From assembly GCF_002104995.1 (NCBI RefSeq), contig NW_024468250.1, positions 434,001-498,000 on the forward strand: DNA of 64,000 nt. Reading direction: 5' to 3'. The notes under the pieces are model-generated. The model was not told the origin of the DNA, made no database searches, and worked only from the letters and a program-made list of their open reading frames with translations. Position 1 is the stretch's first letter, and every line of letters starts with the position of its first letter. Source of the DNA: Linderina pennispora (taxonomy: Eukaryota > Kickxellomycota > Kickxellomycetes > Kickxellales > Kickxellaceae). Of this stretch, positions 1 to 11,092 are shown piece by piece. The position numbers and the translations under genes are program-made.

Positions 1-205
1 GATTCATTGCGCTGCATTTTTGTCTTCTAAGTTTGTTTGCTTGATGTATATGGTGTCGGGGCAATTACATTGATCTCTTTTATGTACTAGCCAACATCGC
101 CCTTTTGTGCAATCTGCTTTTGTTTGGGCAGCATCTTTGTTGTAATGAATCAAACAGGATCTAGAAGTATATGTATAACTAAGTATATCCTTACTGTTCC
201 TATAG
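1..205 (+). other. window edge, probable intron end
   Basis: No gene can be supported here. The stretch is AT-rich and ends in a good 3' splice-site motif (cctatag) at 199-205, directly followed by a coherent reading frame. It is therefore probably the tail of an intron whose upstream exon lies outside the window. Confidence 0.4.
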
Positions 206-800
206 CAAGCCAATAAACATCGTCTTTGAAGATGCTAGAGGCGCTGAGCTGTTCCGTGAGTGGGTCTTTGGTGAAATGACGCTCCATGAGTTGTTTGACG
301 CCTACTATCCCAGTGCCCCTGCCGAGCTACTGTTCCGCGAGCAGCTACAAGGGTGTCTGTACTCGCGCCATTCGCAGGTGTCGCAGATCCCGCGGATGGG
401 TGATCTGATAGTTATCAAGGTACATCTGCCGCAGAGTGTCCCTGGCTTGCAGCTACATCGTAGCCGCATGTCGTCACCAAAGACAACTTTGCCGTCTATC
501 AGCGTGATTCATGAGCGTCACACTGCACAGTACCAGACTGCCATATCGCTGCTGGAGATCACAAATAGCCGCTCGATTCCATACATAGCAACACAGACCA
601 CCATGGCTAACCAGCAGCCTCCCTACCTGCAAGGGAATTCTGTTAACAGCAGACCTATTGTCGAGGCGAGCCACCACAGTATGCTTGATAACACGCTACC
701 ATCAGTTGCAGCACACATTGAAACCTCAAATACGTCTACTTCACCACAGGCAGCTGTGCTGCTGAAACACAGAGATAACTATGCTAAGGCTAGTCACTAA
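206..800 (+). CDS. hypothetical protein, exon with a domain repeated at 3186
   Basis: I do not recognise this protein. The frame opens right after a 3' splice motif at 205 with one leftover base, so the first exon is upstream. The first ~70 residues contain FEDARGAELFRE, then LHELFDAYYPSAP and GDLIVIKVHLP. This pattern returns in the exon at 3186 at the same distance from the splice site. After this domain the sequence becomes Ser/Thr/His-rich without recognisable motifs and stops at 798-800. The alternating short hydrophobic segments could fit a small ubiquitin-like or PB1-like fold, but that is a guess. Frame changes are common nearby, so the true 3' end is uncertain and the gene may continue into the next feature. 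Confidence 0.4.
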
Positions 801-1056
801 GAACCCCAATCAGCTGCAGCTATCCCGTTTGTTTACGATTATTGCAAACTCCCTGTGTCTGTCTGTCATATTGACCGCGCGGTGCCCCGAGCTGCTTCTA
901 TCACCCTCCTATTTCGCATACTCTATCAGTCTTACCACAGGCTTCAGAGCCTAACTTGTACCCATCCTGCTTCTTTCACCATGTTTGCAATATAGTCCAT
1001 AGTCACATATTCAGCTCGGCCATCTCTCTTGCTTCCCATTGCAGATTATAAAGCAC

Positions 1057-2494
1057 ATGGGCAGCCATCGCGTAGAGGTGGAGCCGGTACATGAAAATCA
1101 TCTTCCTTCTGAAACATTTGCATCTCATTCCTTCTGCTATGCTCACCCACCGCAAAAACTGGTGTCGTATCTGCGCCAACTGTCTGACCTGCCCACGGGC
1201 TAATCGATCGCGGTTTCACGAAGGGAGATGCCATTGCGAGGAGCGCTCAATCAACCATGTGTCCCCGCAAAAAGTCAAGGGCGAGCAGCTGCTCAGCTTC
1301 CGCTACCGCCAGATCAGCGCAGACGATATTGATATTTTCAACGACATCTGGCCGCGGTTCAGGTTTGTCACTCCTCCACTCGAGCGCAACCTGCTGCGTG
1401 CAAATATCTGCAGCACCTGCCAGCAGCGTCTCCGCCGCGCACGTTTGGCCAGGAACAGTCATCTCCAGGGCATCAGCAAGGGCGATAGCACCGAGGACGA
1501 GGGTATCGTTTTATCCGACGAGGAAGAGGATCCGGCTCAGGTCTATCACAGCACCAGACCTGCATCTTGCGTGGGTGGTTTTGGTAGTAGCGATGCTTCT
1601 GGGTGGACACCACGGGTGCATCCAACCAATGCTGCCATGTCGCCGATCCAATACCCGAATTCGTCGCTGCGAAGCACGATCTCACAGGACTTTGCCAACC
1701 AGCCTTTGCCAGAGATGATTGCTGCCCCTATTGGCAGTCTCCCTCGCCCCACGGTTGGCCAGAGCGACACCTGCAGACGGCTTGGAGCAGTGCAAACGCC
1801 AAGCTCGCTGCATGTGGGGGATAGATTCCCCGCATGTAAAGGTTATGAGTGCAGGACTGAGGTACCGGACAGTGGTGGTACCAAAGGCCATAGTGCTACC
1901 GCTGTGGCTGCTCTGGCGCAGATGCGCTACACGCGGCCGGCAGCGGGTCTGCCTGCAACGCCGGCCCAAGCTTATGAGGTGGAGGAGTGTAATAGCGACG
2001 ATGATCAAGACGTTGCCTCGGCTGATGAGCTAGACATAACTCATGTTGAGACGCCCAACCAGGTAATATCCTTGCCAGGGGTTAGCAGCCTTCTCATGGG
2101 CATCAATGCGCCCAACAAAAGGTCGGCACCAGGTGCCAACAGCCTGGAGTTCCTTGCCAAGTGGCCGATTTGCAACCGTGGCATGTCTCTTGCCCGCGGC
2201 CGTTCAAGGTAAGTGGCACTATGCGTCCTTCATTTTTCCGAGTGTCATTGGTGCGTAGTCTGCATATCACGTTGCCCTCCTCCAACAAATGCAATCGCGA
2301 TGTTTCTACCAGCGGCTGGTCAGGCTGCACCCGATCGTATTGGTCACTGCGCTAGGAAGACACATCCCTGTCTCATGGAGTTCCTTCGCCCACCAAAGCG
2401 TTTACACCAGCCAACATGTCAGTTTCTCATCCATGCCTTCCTGTGGTACGCCGATGCAGGCGATCTTGCTGCTATCTATGCCAAAGAATGCTGA
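1057..2494 (+). CDS. hypothetical Cys-containing protein, frame-broken
   Basis: This is a probable coding region of unknown function, read in more than one frame. A 3' splice-like ttgcag (1038-1043) precedes an open frame with Met at 1057. The frame changes between about 1200 and 1250 into a long open stretch to 2212 with coherent segments: RCHCEE, then ISADDIDIFNDIWPRF, then ICSTCQQRLRR, a possible zinc-binding Cys pair. An acidic stretch (STEDEGIVLSDEEEDPAQ) and a low-complexity region follow. Beyond about 2160, other frames continue with protein-like sequence (for example LIHAFLWYADAGDLAAIYAK) to a stop at 2492-2494. A GTAAGT at 2209 could instead be a 5' splice site. It may belong to the same gene as the exon at 206. 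Exon structure cannot be fixed by eye. Confidence 0.35.
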
Positions 2495-3185
2495 CACTCC
2501 TACATTATTCTCGGTCCATTTTCCTGATTTCTGGAGTCCCTTCAGCTGCCGCTCTGTGTCATCATCCCGCTTCATTTATTCGACAGCAGCGCGTCAATCT
2601 TGCAAAACCGTGGCAAAGAGTTTAATAAGTGCCACCTTCAATGACACATGGCCATTTTTCACGAATGCCAGCAAATCTTGCTTTGGCTTGGCGGAAAGAC
2701 GCGCCTCTGGCGTTGCAGAACAGTGACACCCAGGTAACAGTAATCGGCGGTATAGCAAATCCCATGTTCAGTGCATGTGTCCAGATGTGTCGGTGCCGCC
2801 CATGCACATAGGTCTTCTGTGAAGCTGTGCACTGTTCAGACCAGTGTCTGGCCTTTCAAAGCAAGAGCATACAGGTTGCACGCCCTTTTAAACCCCCCCC
2901 CCCATCGGCTATGTGGAGTGCAGAGCGCAATGTGTTCGATACCTAGTTTGGTAGCCTCTCGTTTCCCTCTCTTTGCCATCACCCTTGCTTTTCGCTCTCA
3001 TTCCATCTTGCTCTGTACTATAATTGGTTGCTCAAACTGCTCTACCCTCTGGAAGGAGACACAGACTACTGAATGCAAGTCTGCTCTTCACACATCTACA
3101 CATGTATGTTATTGCATCGCTCATCAGCATTGCTGAGGAAAAGGTGCCGTCTAGCTGCTGATTGTTTCATGTCTTCCACTTGTAG
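2495..3185 (+). other. unresolved non-coding or intronic stretch
   Basis: No coherent protein is seen. The stretch contains an 11-base run of C around 2892-2902 and pyrimidine-rich segments, and ends with a 3' splice motif (cttgtag) at 3179-3185. It probably holds the 3' end of the previous gene plus the promoter, first exon and intron of the next one. Confidence 0.3.
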
Positions 3186-3462
3186 GGCTGGACACAGGGT
3201 TGAATTCCGTGATGCATTGGGTTCTTTTCTATTCAGAGACATCCTTAGCAGCGATTACATCCTAGAAGACGTGTTCTTCCAGTACTACCCTAATGCGCCG
3301 CGTAACGTGATATTCTACACCTATGACCAGGTCGCCCTACCAAGACAGACCTCGCTCGGCTACGCAACCAGGTGCTACGGTGACGGCGGCGACACTATTG
3401 TGATCTGGGTCAGGCAGCCTGCATCAGCCGACTCTGACTACGAGCCGAGGTGGAGCACGTAA
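3186..3462 (+). CDS. hypothetical protein, terminal exon paralogous to the exon at 206
   Basis: This short exon of unknown function begins after a cttgtag splice acceptor. Six codons after the acceptor it reads FRDALGSFLFRDILSS, then FFQYYPNAP and GDTIVIWVRQP, and it stops at 3460-3462. Motif order, spacing and splice phase (one base left over before the first full codon) match the exon at 206, so the two are homologous. This copy ends soon after the shared domain, whereas the first has a long extra tail. The upstream exon was not identified. It could be a small complete gene or a truncated duplicate. Confidence 0.4.
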
Positions 3463-3685
3463 AGAAGACTCGGTCCGTAGCATTCCTTTTCAATGTTCTT
3501 CTACAATAGCACTCCTCCAAAATCCCCAAATCTCAAAAACAGAACATGCTTGCCCAATGCAAAGACCTGCGGGCAAGTGCGAATGCGGTTTTTATTGAAA
3601 GGGCGACTACGGTAGTGGCTGATCCAGCGATAAATGGCCAGCGTATCTGCTTCAAAGAGATGAGGTTTAGGGCAGAGCGGGTTGC

Positions 3686-4240
3686 TTATTTCGCAGAGGC
3701 GGCAGGTGTCGCAGCAACTGCAGCGGCAGTGGCTAGACGACGCTGCTTTACATCCCAGTTGTATACGCGCGCAGTGTTGACCTCCATAGTGGTGATCTGA
3801 TCGCGCAGGAATTCAAGATCCTCGACAGTGTCCTTCAGGTTGTTCTTTGCGATATCCAGCTTGCTCGCCAGCAGCTCTCGGGCCTCGTCCAAGGTATACT
3901 CGAGCATGACATTGGCTCCGAGCCACAGGTTGACCGTCTCGGTGGGCGGGATCGTTGCGTGCGCAAACAGGGTGTCGTTGACCTCGAACAAGGTCTTGAC
4001 GGGCTCGTCTGAACCGCGCTTCTCAATCAAAAAGTCAACCATGCTCAGCGTCTTCTCAATGTCGGGAATTTTGCCCTCCAGGCTCAGCCGCTGCTGCAGC
4101 TTCGAGTTCTCCATGTATTTGTATTTGCTCGCAGCCTCAGTGAACTTGTTGAGGGTTGCCTGGACCGTGTCTGTCTTCAGGTATGCCTCGACGTCATCGA
4201 CAAAGGGCGATTTCGGGATTCCTCGCGGGTTCGACTCCAT
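3686..4240 (-). CDS. PAC10: prefoldin subunit 3 (VBP1/Pac10-like)
   Basis: This is a 184-residue alpha-type prefoldin subunit, part of the cytosolic hexameric chaperone that hands unfolded actin and tubulin to the CCT chaperonin. The sequence shows the family's start (GIPKSPFVDDVEAYL), the N-terminal coiled-coil helix with KYKYMENSKLQQR, the central beta-hairpin region (LFEVNDTLFAHATIP, VNLWLGANVMLEY) and the C-terminal helix ending DLEFLRDQITTMEVN. Length fits the family (about 185-200 aa). The start at 4240 is chosen because the family begins there; an in-frame Met upstream at 4333 would add an unrelated hydrophobic stretch. The frame is intact although its neighbour Ufd4 is heavily broken. 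The Ufd4 stop lies 235 bp upstream of this start. Confidence 0.93.
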   Translation of the reverse strand: MESNPRGIPKSPFVDDVEAYLKTDTVQATLNKFTEAASKYKYMENSKLQQRLSLEGKIPDIEKTLSMVDFLIEKRGSDEPVKTLFEVNDTLFAHATIPPTETVNLWLGANVMLEYTLDEARELLASKLDIAKNNLKDTVEDLEFLRDQITTMEVNTARVYNWDVKQRRLATAAAVAATPAASAK

Positions 4241-4475
4241 GCTTGCAAAGAAAAGAAGAGAGGCTGCGTACTGTATGCTTGAGTAAAGGGCGGAAATGAA
4301 AGGCGCCTTGGCATCACCACGGCTGCTCAGCACCGATCATGGTACAACTATGGGCTAGGATACCGGATTATAGGATCCGCATTGGATCCTGCTCTTTTTC
4401 TTCCAGAGTGAGCTGTCGCGATGTGGGACCAGTATGCAAGTGCATGTTGTGTTTGGAGAGAAAAATCTATTGTGT

Positions 4476-7400
4476 TTACGACAAATGGAAGCTTTGCTGG
4501 CCCTCAGTGACTGCACGGCTCCAGCGTTCAGCCAGAATCTCGGGCGTCGAGTAGTTCGGCAGCTTGATGTAGTTGGCACAGGTCATGACGCTGGGCAGGT
4601 AGTCGTCGGGTGTCAGTGGTGCCTCGTGGGGCTTGTGCACAAGCGTCAGCGGCGGGTGCAGTGCACGGAAGCCGCCAAACGGCAGCTGCGGCGACCCTGT
4701 CACAAAGCGCAGGAAGCGGCGGCGGCCAGTAGAGTCCAGCGACTCCATAAAGTCCAAAAACATCTTGACCGCAGGTGATGCCAACGAGAAGCCGTGGTCA
4801 GCCTTGACCGCGCCTAGCAGTGTCGCCATGCCCCAGTCTTCACTGTCTGACGACGGGCCAACCAGGCGGCTCAGCTCCCCAGGCGCAAAGATTGACAGGT
4901 CGCGCACAGGGAAGATCTTGTCGAAGCCGTCGCAGAATGCGTGGACCTGTCGCTGGATGCCCTTGCCCAGTGTCCACTGGGCGACCTGGTCAATGTAGGC
5001 TGGGAGGTTGTTGATCGTGACAGGGATGCTCGACCCACCTTCGCGCAGCTCAATGTCTGGGTACCCGGGCAAGGTGAAGTCAAGCGACAAGTCGTCAACC
5101 GAGGCGTCGGTCTTCGGGTCACGGATTGCCTCAGCCTCAGTCATCTTTTGGTCGGCAGTCAGGTCCTCGCGCTGATAGATCTCGGTCCGCTGGTCCACAA
5201 ACTGCTGCAGATACTGAAGGGACCTGGTCTGGGCTGGGTCCACGTGCTCGAGCTGCGCCCAGGACCATGAGAGGCCGGTCTTTGTGTCGTCATCCCGTGC
5301 TGTAGCGCTGTACAGCAGCCCAGAACTCCTCGTGGAGCGGCAGATCAAGGTTGCGGCCGTCAATCAAGCCCTTGGCAACAAAATGTCCCATGAACTTGAA
5401 CAGTTGAATGGCACGCTCTGTTGGTGACAGAACCTTGCCCGACTCATCGGTCTTCTCGGCTGCTGGCAATGTCGCCGGCACAGTCGGGATTGATTGCTCG
5501 TGGGAACAGGCCCAGCTGGGAATCGATGTAGTCTGGTTTCGCTGCCCTGTCTGCTGGCCTGGCTGTCGAGGCAGACCCAGTCGGATCGCGCCACAGCTCC
5601 AGCGACTTGTCCCTGAGGGTACGCGACACAGTCGCATAGAACTCGAGCGTGGGTCCAAGCCCAGTGCCGACTTCGTCAAAGTACTCGACTTCCAGAATGG
5701 TTTTGGCTGTGCCATAGAGCTCCATGACCTTGAGCGCCGACTCGAGCATGCGGTGGCGCGAGATACGGACCTTTTGGCGCTGGATCCGGACCAAGAGGGA
5801 TCTGAATGTCGGAGGCACGGCTCGATCCATTGCGTGCCTCACGCTGTGCCAGCGTCTGCCAGCGGCTGATATTGCGCGAGTAGCCGAAGCTGGTCGCTTG
5901 CAGATATGCAAGCCGGGTCTCGAATGGCACCAGGAACGGTATGTAGTGGACCAGCTGGTGACACCAGCGCGGGATAGCACCGCATACCACATGCAGGGGG
6001 TCATCGAGCTGGCGGGTGACCTTGGCTGCGATCTTGCGGTTGATGAACAGCTCCGAGTCCTCAGTAATCAGCCGCTTCTGGTGCAGGATACGCACGGCCT
6101 GCGGAAGATGCTCATGCAGCTGCTTGATCAGCTCGATGATGACTGCGCTCTGCTTGCCAAGCATCTCATCCAGCTGCGGTGGATCTGGGCTTGCCAGCTG
6201 CACACGCTGTTCCGCAATACTGGCTGCGTCGTCCTGGCTTGCTTTGGCCAAACTCGATATGGAACTGCAGCGTGAACACCTGGATCCACGGGTTGGCTGT
6301 CCTCAGCGATTCGCTGTGCTGGCACATCTTACTGACAACACGGAAGATGTTCTCGGACGACGAGACTACGCGCTCCTCGTCTTCGCACTTGAGCTTGATC
6401 ACAATGTGCCAGTCCTGCGCCTTCTTGCCACCGTCACTGGTATCCTCTGCCATCTCCTTGTCGCCGCCATCCCTTCCATCAGACATGTCCTGGTCCTTCT
6501 CGTCATCGCCATCGCTCTCTGAGTCGCTGGTAAAGTCCTCGTCATCGCCGCTCATATCAGCACCGAGTCGATCGAACAGATCCGATGCGCGAAGATCGAT
6601 ACCCGACGACTGGGCAATCATCTGAAGCATGCGAACGTGGTCACGGTTTAGGCCCTCTGACCGGCTCTTGCCTGATCTGCGCCGCGAGCTCGGCCCTTGC
6701 TCAGAGCCACGAGGCTGCCGCTCGAGCTGCGCTTGCTGTGGGCGCTGGACTGCTATCGGAGCCTTCCTCTTTCTTGGATGCAGCCGATGTGCTGTGGTCC
6801 TGGTCAGGGTTGGGCTGCTGGGAATGGCGCCGGTGGCGGCGGCGGCGGCGGTTCTGGCCAATGGACAACGCAATGCGCGGCCGCAGGTACGCTTCCAACA
6901 CGCTAAAGGTCGCAATGGCATGGACACTGACTGTGATGTTCTGGAACGACTGCCGGATACGGCTCATTGTGGCTGTTATCTCGCGGGCCAGGGGCTCGTC
7001 GTTGAACGCAGCAGTCCATAGAAGCAACCGATTGGTCATCGGCAGGAACAACCTTGAAGCGCAGCTGTTTCGTTAGCATGTGCGCTGCCGAGCGCGTCTC
7101 GTCGCTTGGTGTCTGATATGCCTCTTGGATGTGGATGTCCTCGGTCAGATTCAGCGCTTCGTGCAGCCGCGACAGCAAGATGACAAACGCCGAAACTGCA
7201 TCGTCCTTTGCACGCAGCAAGCACGCAATGAGCTGGCTGGTTTCATCATGACTGGCTTCTTTGCGGCTGATAATGCCAAGCAATGAGTCAATGATCCCGC
7301 TCTGCATCAGCTCATAGCAGGTCACACTGTCTGGCGACTCGAGACACGCAGCCAGCTCCTCAATCGAACCAGACATCGGCCCGTCACCCTGGCTGGCCAG

Positions 7401-10400
7401 CTGCTGCGAAATGCGCCTGAGACGAGTGAGCACGCTTCCATCGCTGCCAGCCGCTACTGGGGGTTCTACCGCATGAAGCTGGCCATGGAGCGCCTGCGCC
7501 TGGCTGCAAAGCCAGGTATATATTTGCAAAATGTCCTTGGGGATCGTCCACATCCGAGTTGGCTGCAGGGTAAGGTGAACATGCGCGCGCTACCGGTTGG
7601 GTTGATGCGCGACGAGTTGGGGATATGGACGTTGAGGATCTTGAATCCATACGCGAGACACGTTAGGTCGACCTTGTCGTCGTCCTTGTCGCACCCCTCC
7701 TCCTTGTTGCCTTTGCTCATCGTCGTCGCTAGACGACTCTGCCGCTGACTCCGATGGTTCGGCACGTTCCATTACAGTGCGAGCAAACGACGCCAGCTCT
7801 CCCAGCTCATCAGCAACGCCTTCCCGGATGAACCGCTGTGCGTAGACATCGGGCAGCTTGGCCAGCAGAAGCCGGATCAGCAGCAGCGAGATGCCCGAGA
7901 GCAGCGGGTACTCTGGCGACGAGATAATGTTGGCCACAAAGGTCGACACCGAAACGCCCTTGAGTGTTGCATGCAGAAGGTCCGTGTTCAAAAAGAACAC
8001 AATCTTCAGTATTACCAAGAGGCTGCGATACCGCGCTGCCGTGTTCATCGTCGACAGGAAGATGTTGGCCATGGTCGGCACTAGCGAGAGCTGCAGCTGC
8101 TTGATGACCTTGGGACGCGCCTCGATGGCCCGGAGGCGCTCCAGCTGCTTTGCATCTGAACCAGCATCACTTGTCTCGATAGGCATGCCTTTGATTAGTT
8201 CCTCGGCTCTGGTCAGCCCCGCGATAGTCGACGGTAGGCGGGGAAGTATGGCGACAAGCAGGCGGAGTGCTTCCCATGCCTGATCCGGAACACGCGTAAC
8301 AGATGCTGACGATGCCTGCTGTTGCGGCTGCGGCTGTCCTGGACCAGACTGGTTTGCCGAATGACCGATGCACTTGCTGATCAAGATTTGCTCGAGAACA
8401 GGGATGATGTCGAGATCCAACAGCTGAGCCATGCGCTCTCGCGAGCTGTATACGGTAATGGTCAGCATCTGCAGCAGCAGGGTGGTGGGCGTGCTAGCAG
8501 TGGCTGTGTTGTCCGGCTGCACGCAGTCCACAGCAACCTTGAGCAGATCGGCCGACACCAACTGTTCAACCCTTTGCCGAATCCGAGCGGAATGCGCTGA
8601 CCAAGTGAAGCAATGCCACACAAGAGCTCTCGGCGATTTTTTGGTCACTGAATACAACAGTGCGCTCAAGCACAGGCATAGCTTCACACGCCTGAGGGAA
8701 CGACTCGCTGGTGATGCCGCGTGCACAGTTGGCAGCACACGATAGCGCCGTGCGCTGGGTTGATGTAGCGAAAAAGTCCAAGAACATCAGACAGGCCGAC
8801 ATGCCGCCGGCTTCACAGACATTAGCCGGGAATTCTCGCGAGATGCGCTCCAGGGTCGACAGTGCCTGCTCGGCCAGGTCAATGTACTCGATCTCCATTA
8901 GCTTGCTGCACAGCACCTGCACAACACCAAAGCGAACCAGGATGGTTCCGGCGTAGGGAAGTGCCTCCAGAAGATTGGACAGGCACCGACACGCCAGAAG
9001 CATAATGTCCGGGTTACCAGGAATGAAGCCAGTCAGCTCGCCATAGTCACCGTCAGCGCCCTTGAGCAGATTGACCAGCACCTGGCATAGCTCACCCAGA
9101 TTGAGTCCGATAAGCGACTCTTCGGTCGATATCGACAGCAGCTCGGCCATCTCCTGCAGTGCCACCAACTGCTCGGTTGGGTCATCATACCGTTTCAGCG
9201 TGGCGACCAGAGGGCGGAAGCGCTGAGCGTTACCCATTCCTGAAATGGCGCCTAGATCGAAAGCCAAACAGGTTGCGACGGATATCTTGACGTCCGGCTA
9301 GCATCTCAGCAAACCGGCTCGCAACATCATCGTCCCGGATTTTCTCTGCCGTCGTCATCTTCGTCGCCTCCCTGGCTGTGTCTGTCGTCATCTTCATCGT
9401 CATCGCCGTTATCATCGCCATCATGCTCATCGCTGTCTTCGGGGTAGTTTCCTGACAAGATGCCGTCATCATCCTCATCCTCATCCTCATCCATCTCATC
9501 GTAGTCATGGTGGTGGGAGATGGCGGCTGCATCGTCTTCATCACCAGTGTCCATGTGGTCGTGATTATCCACATCAGCGTCCAGCATCAAAGTGGTGGTC
9601 GGTTTCCATGACCTCAATTCCGAGCTCGGCGTCCGAGTGAAGGGATGCGTCGTCGTCGTCGTCACCGTTACCAAATGCCTCGACCGAGATGCCCGAACGG
9701 CTCAGACTCGATAGCATTGCCTGTGTACGGACTGTCCAGGGGAGATTCGGTTTGCGAGACCAGTGGGACCCTGGCCGGAGAATCATCGCCAGCAACCTCG
9801 ATCAGCGGCGGCAGCGGTGAGTCGCTGCCGCCATGGGCGAAGATGAAATGCCCGTGTGGCGTTCTACGAGGGCAGACTGAAGGCATTAGCTCAACTGAAC
9901 AACAAAACAACAACAACGAGGGCTGCAGCATAAACCGATGATTGTACCACGCAATAGAAGTAGCACAGCACTATATCAGGCAGAGTTCGCAACCAGACTT
10001 GGGGCGGCAGGCTTTCCAAGAAATTAAAAGCACTGGGGGTCGGCAGTAGCACTAACGAGCAAATGCAAGGCGTCGCAGTGCTGCCAGATCATGGGCCGCG
10101 CCCACATGCCGGAACGGCTCCTGTTTGGCATTGTTGCCTAAAAAAGAAACATAGCACCAGAGGGGGTATACTCTACCTGGCTGGGGAGCCGGTGCCCTTT
10201 GCCTGGCGGTTCGGGGTACTTAGTCCGCTCATGCTCTGCTGCTTGGGTTCGGCGCTCTCCGTTTTGGGGTGAGCTGACGTGCTATCTGCCTGATCCGCGG
10301 TAAGCGATGCGCTGCGGAGTTTCTTGCGATAGGCTGCTGATTCCGTCACAGTCGGCTCCTTGCGCTTCCTGGGCGTCTGTTGCTTTTGTTGGCCTTGGGC

Positions 10401-10623
10401 AGCGGGCGTGTCTGCTACTCGGACGCCCCCAGCTGATTCTGGCTCTGTGGCTTTGTGCCGCTGCCGGCTCTTCGTCGACTGCGCTTGCTTGCTGTTCTAG
10501 ACTCTTGCCCTTGGCAGCTGCAGTGCTACGCGCAGTGGTTGCTGTGTCGTAGCGACGACCTGATGTTCGGGTCGGTGTGGCCTTGGAGGAGACGGGATGC
10601 CTGCGAGAGCGTGTACGAGGCAC
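4476..10623 (-). CDS. UFD4: HECT E3 ubiquitin ligase, Ufd4/TRIP12 type (multiple apparent frameshifts)
   Basis: The product ubiquitylates ubiquitin-fusion and N-degron substrates. Reading 5' to 3': a basic start MPRTRSRRHPVSSK (10623) followed by a nuclear-type TPRKRKEP; an Asp/Glu/His-rich acidic region (about 9650-9330); a TRIP12-like armadillo region (about 9267-7700) with LVALQEMAELLSISTEESL and ALPYAGTILVRFGVVQVL; a linker with DWHIVIKLKCEDEERV (about 6400); and the HECT domain (about 6200-4476) with EVEYFDEVGTGLGPTLEFY, IQLFKFMGHFVAKGL and the C-lobe LPSVMTCANYIKLPNYS. The catalytic Cys codon is at 4578-4580 and the protein ends GQQSFHLS. At least a dozen frame changes are needed, each net +1. 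GTAGAG at 10170-10175 after TGSPAR may start an intron reaching about 9900, and a 31-nt GT...CAG stretch (7563-7593) may be a very short intron. Product family is certain; exact model is not. Confidence 0.88.
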
Positions 10624-11092
10624 AGTTACAAAATCTTATGTTTGCACCTGCCGAATGCGCAAAGAAACTTGCGAATGCACTCAGCACTTACAAACCGTCA
10701 ATAATGAGGATAGTGAAAGGAAGCAAGAGAAAGAGTGCGGGGAGAGCTGGAACAACAGGCTCCTAGCTTGAATAAGCAAAACAAGAGTGTGTCAAGAGTG
10801 CACCTGGCAACAAAAGAGAGAAATGTACAGAATGTAAGGCGACAGAAATGTCAAGTAGCGAAAATTAGGCTTGGGTGGCAGGGAGAGAGAAAAAAGACAG
10901 GGATTAGTAAATTTTCGAGAAAAGCGCTTTTTTTGGTTTGGGCGGGCTGGCGTGTCCGGCTTATATATGGCCGCCAACCCACAAAGGCGAGTGAGGGCTG
11001 TTCCACCACAACAAATGGGAGCTGCCTTTGGCACCAGGCCCGCAGCCATTGTAGCAACTCCCACATAAAACTAGTCTATTTCAGCGCTGGCA
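10624..11092. promoter_or_regulatory. shared divergent promoter region
   Basis: This 469 bp stretch lies between the presumed Ufd4 start (minus) and the SET-protein start (plus) and holds no supported gene. It is purine-rich on the plus strand and contains a TATA-like TTATATATGG around 10960-10969, about 125 bp upstream of the SET-protein ATG. It is inferred to be a bidirectional promoter from gene arrangement only. Confidence 0.4.
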
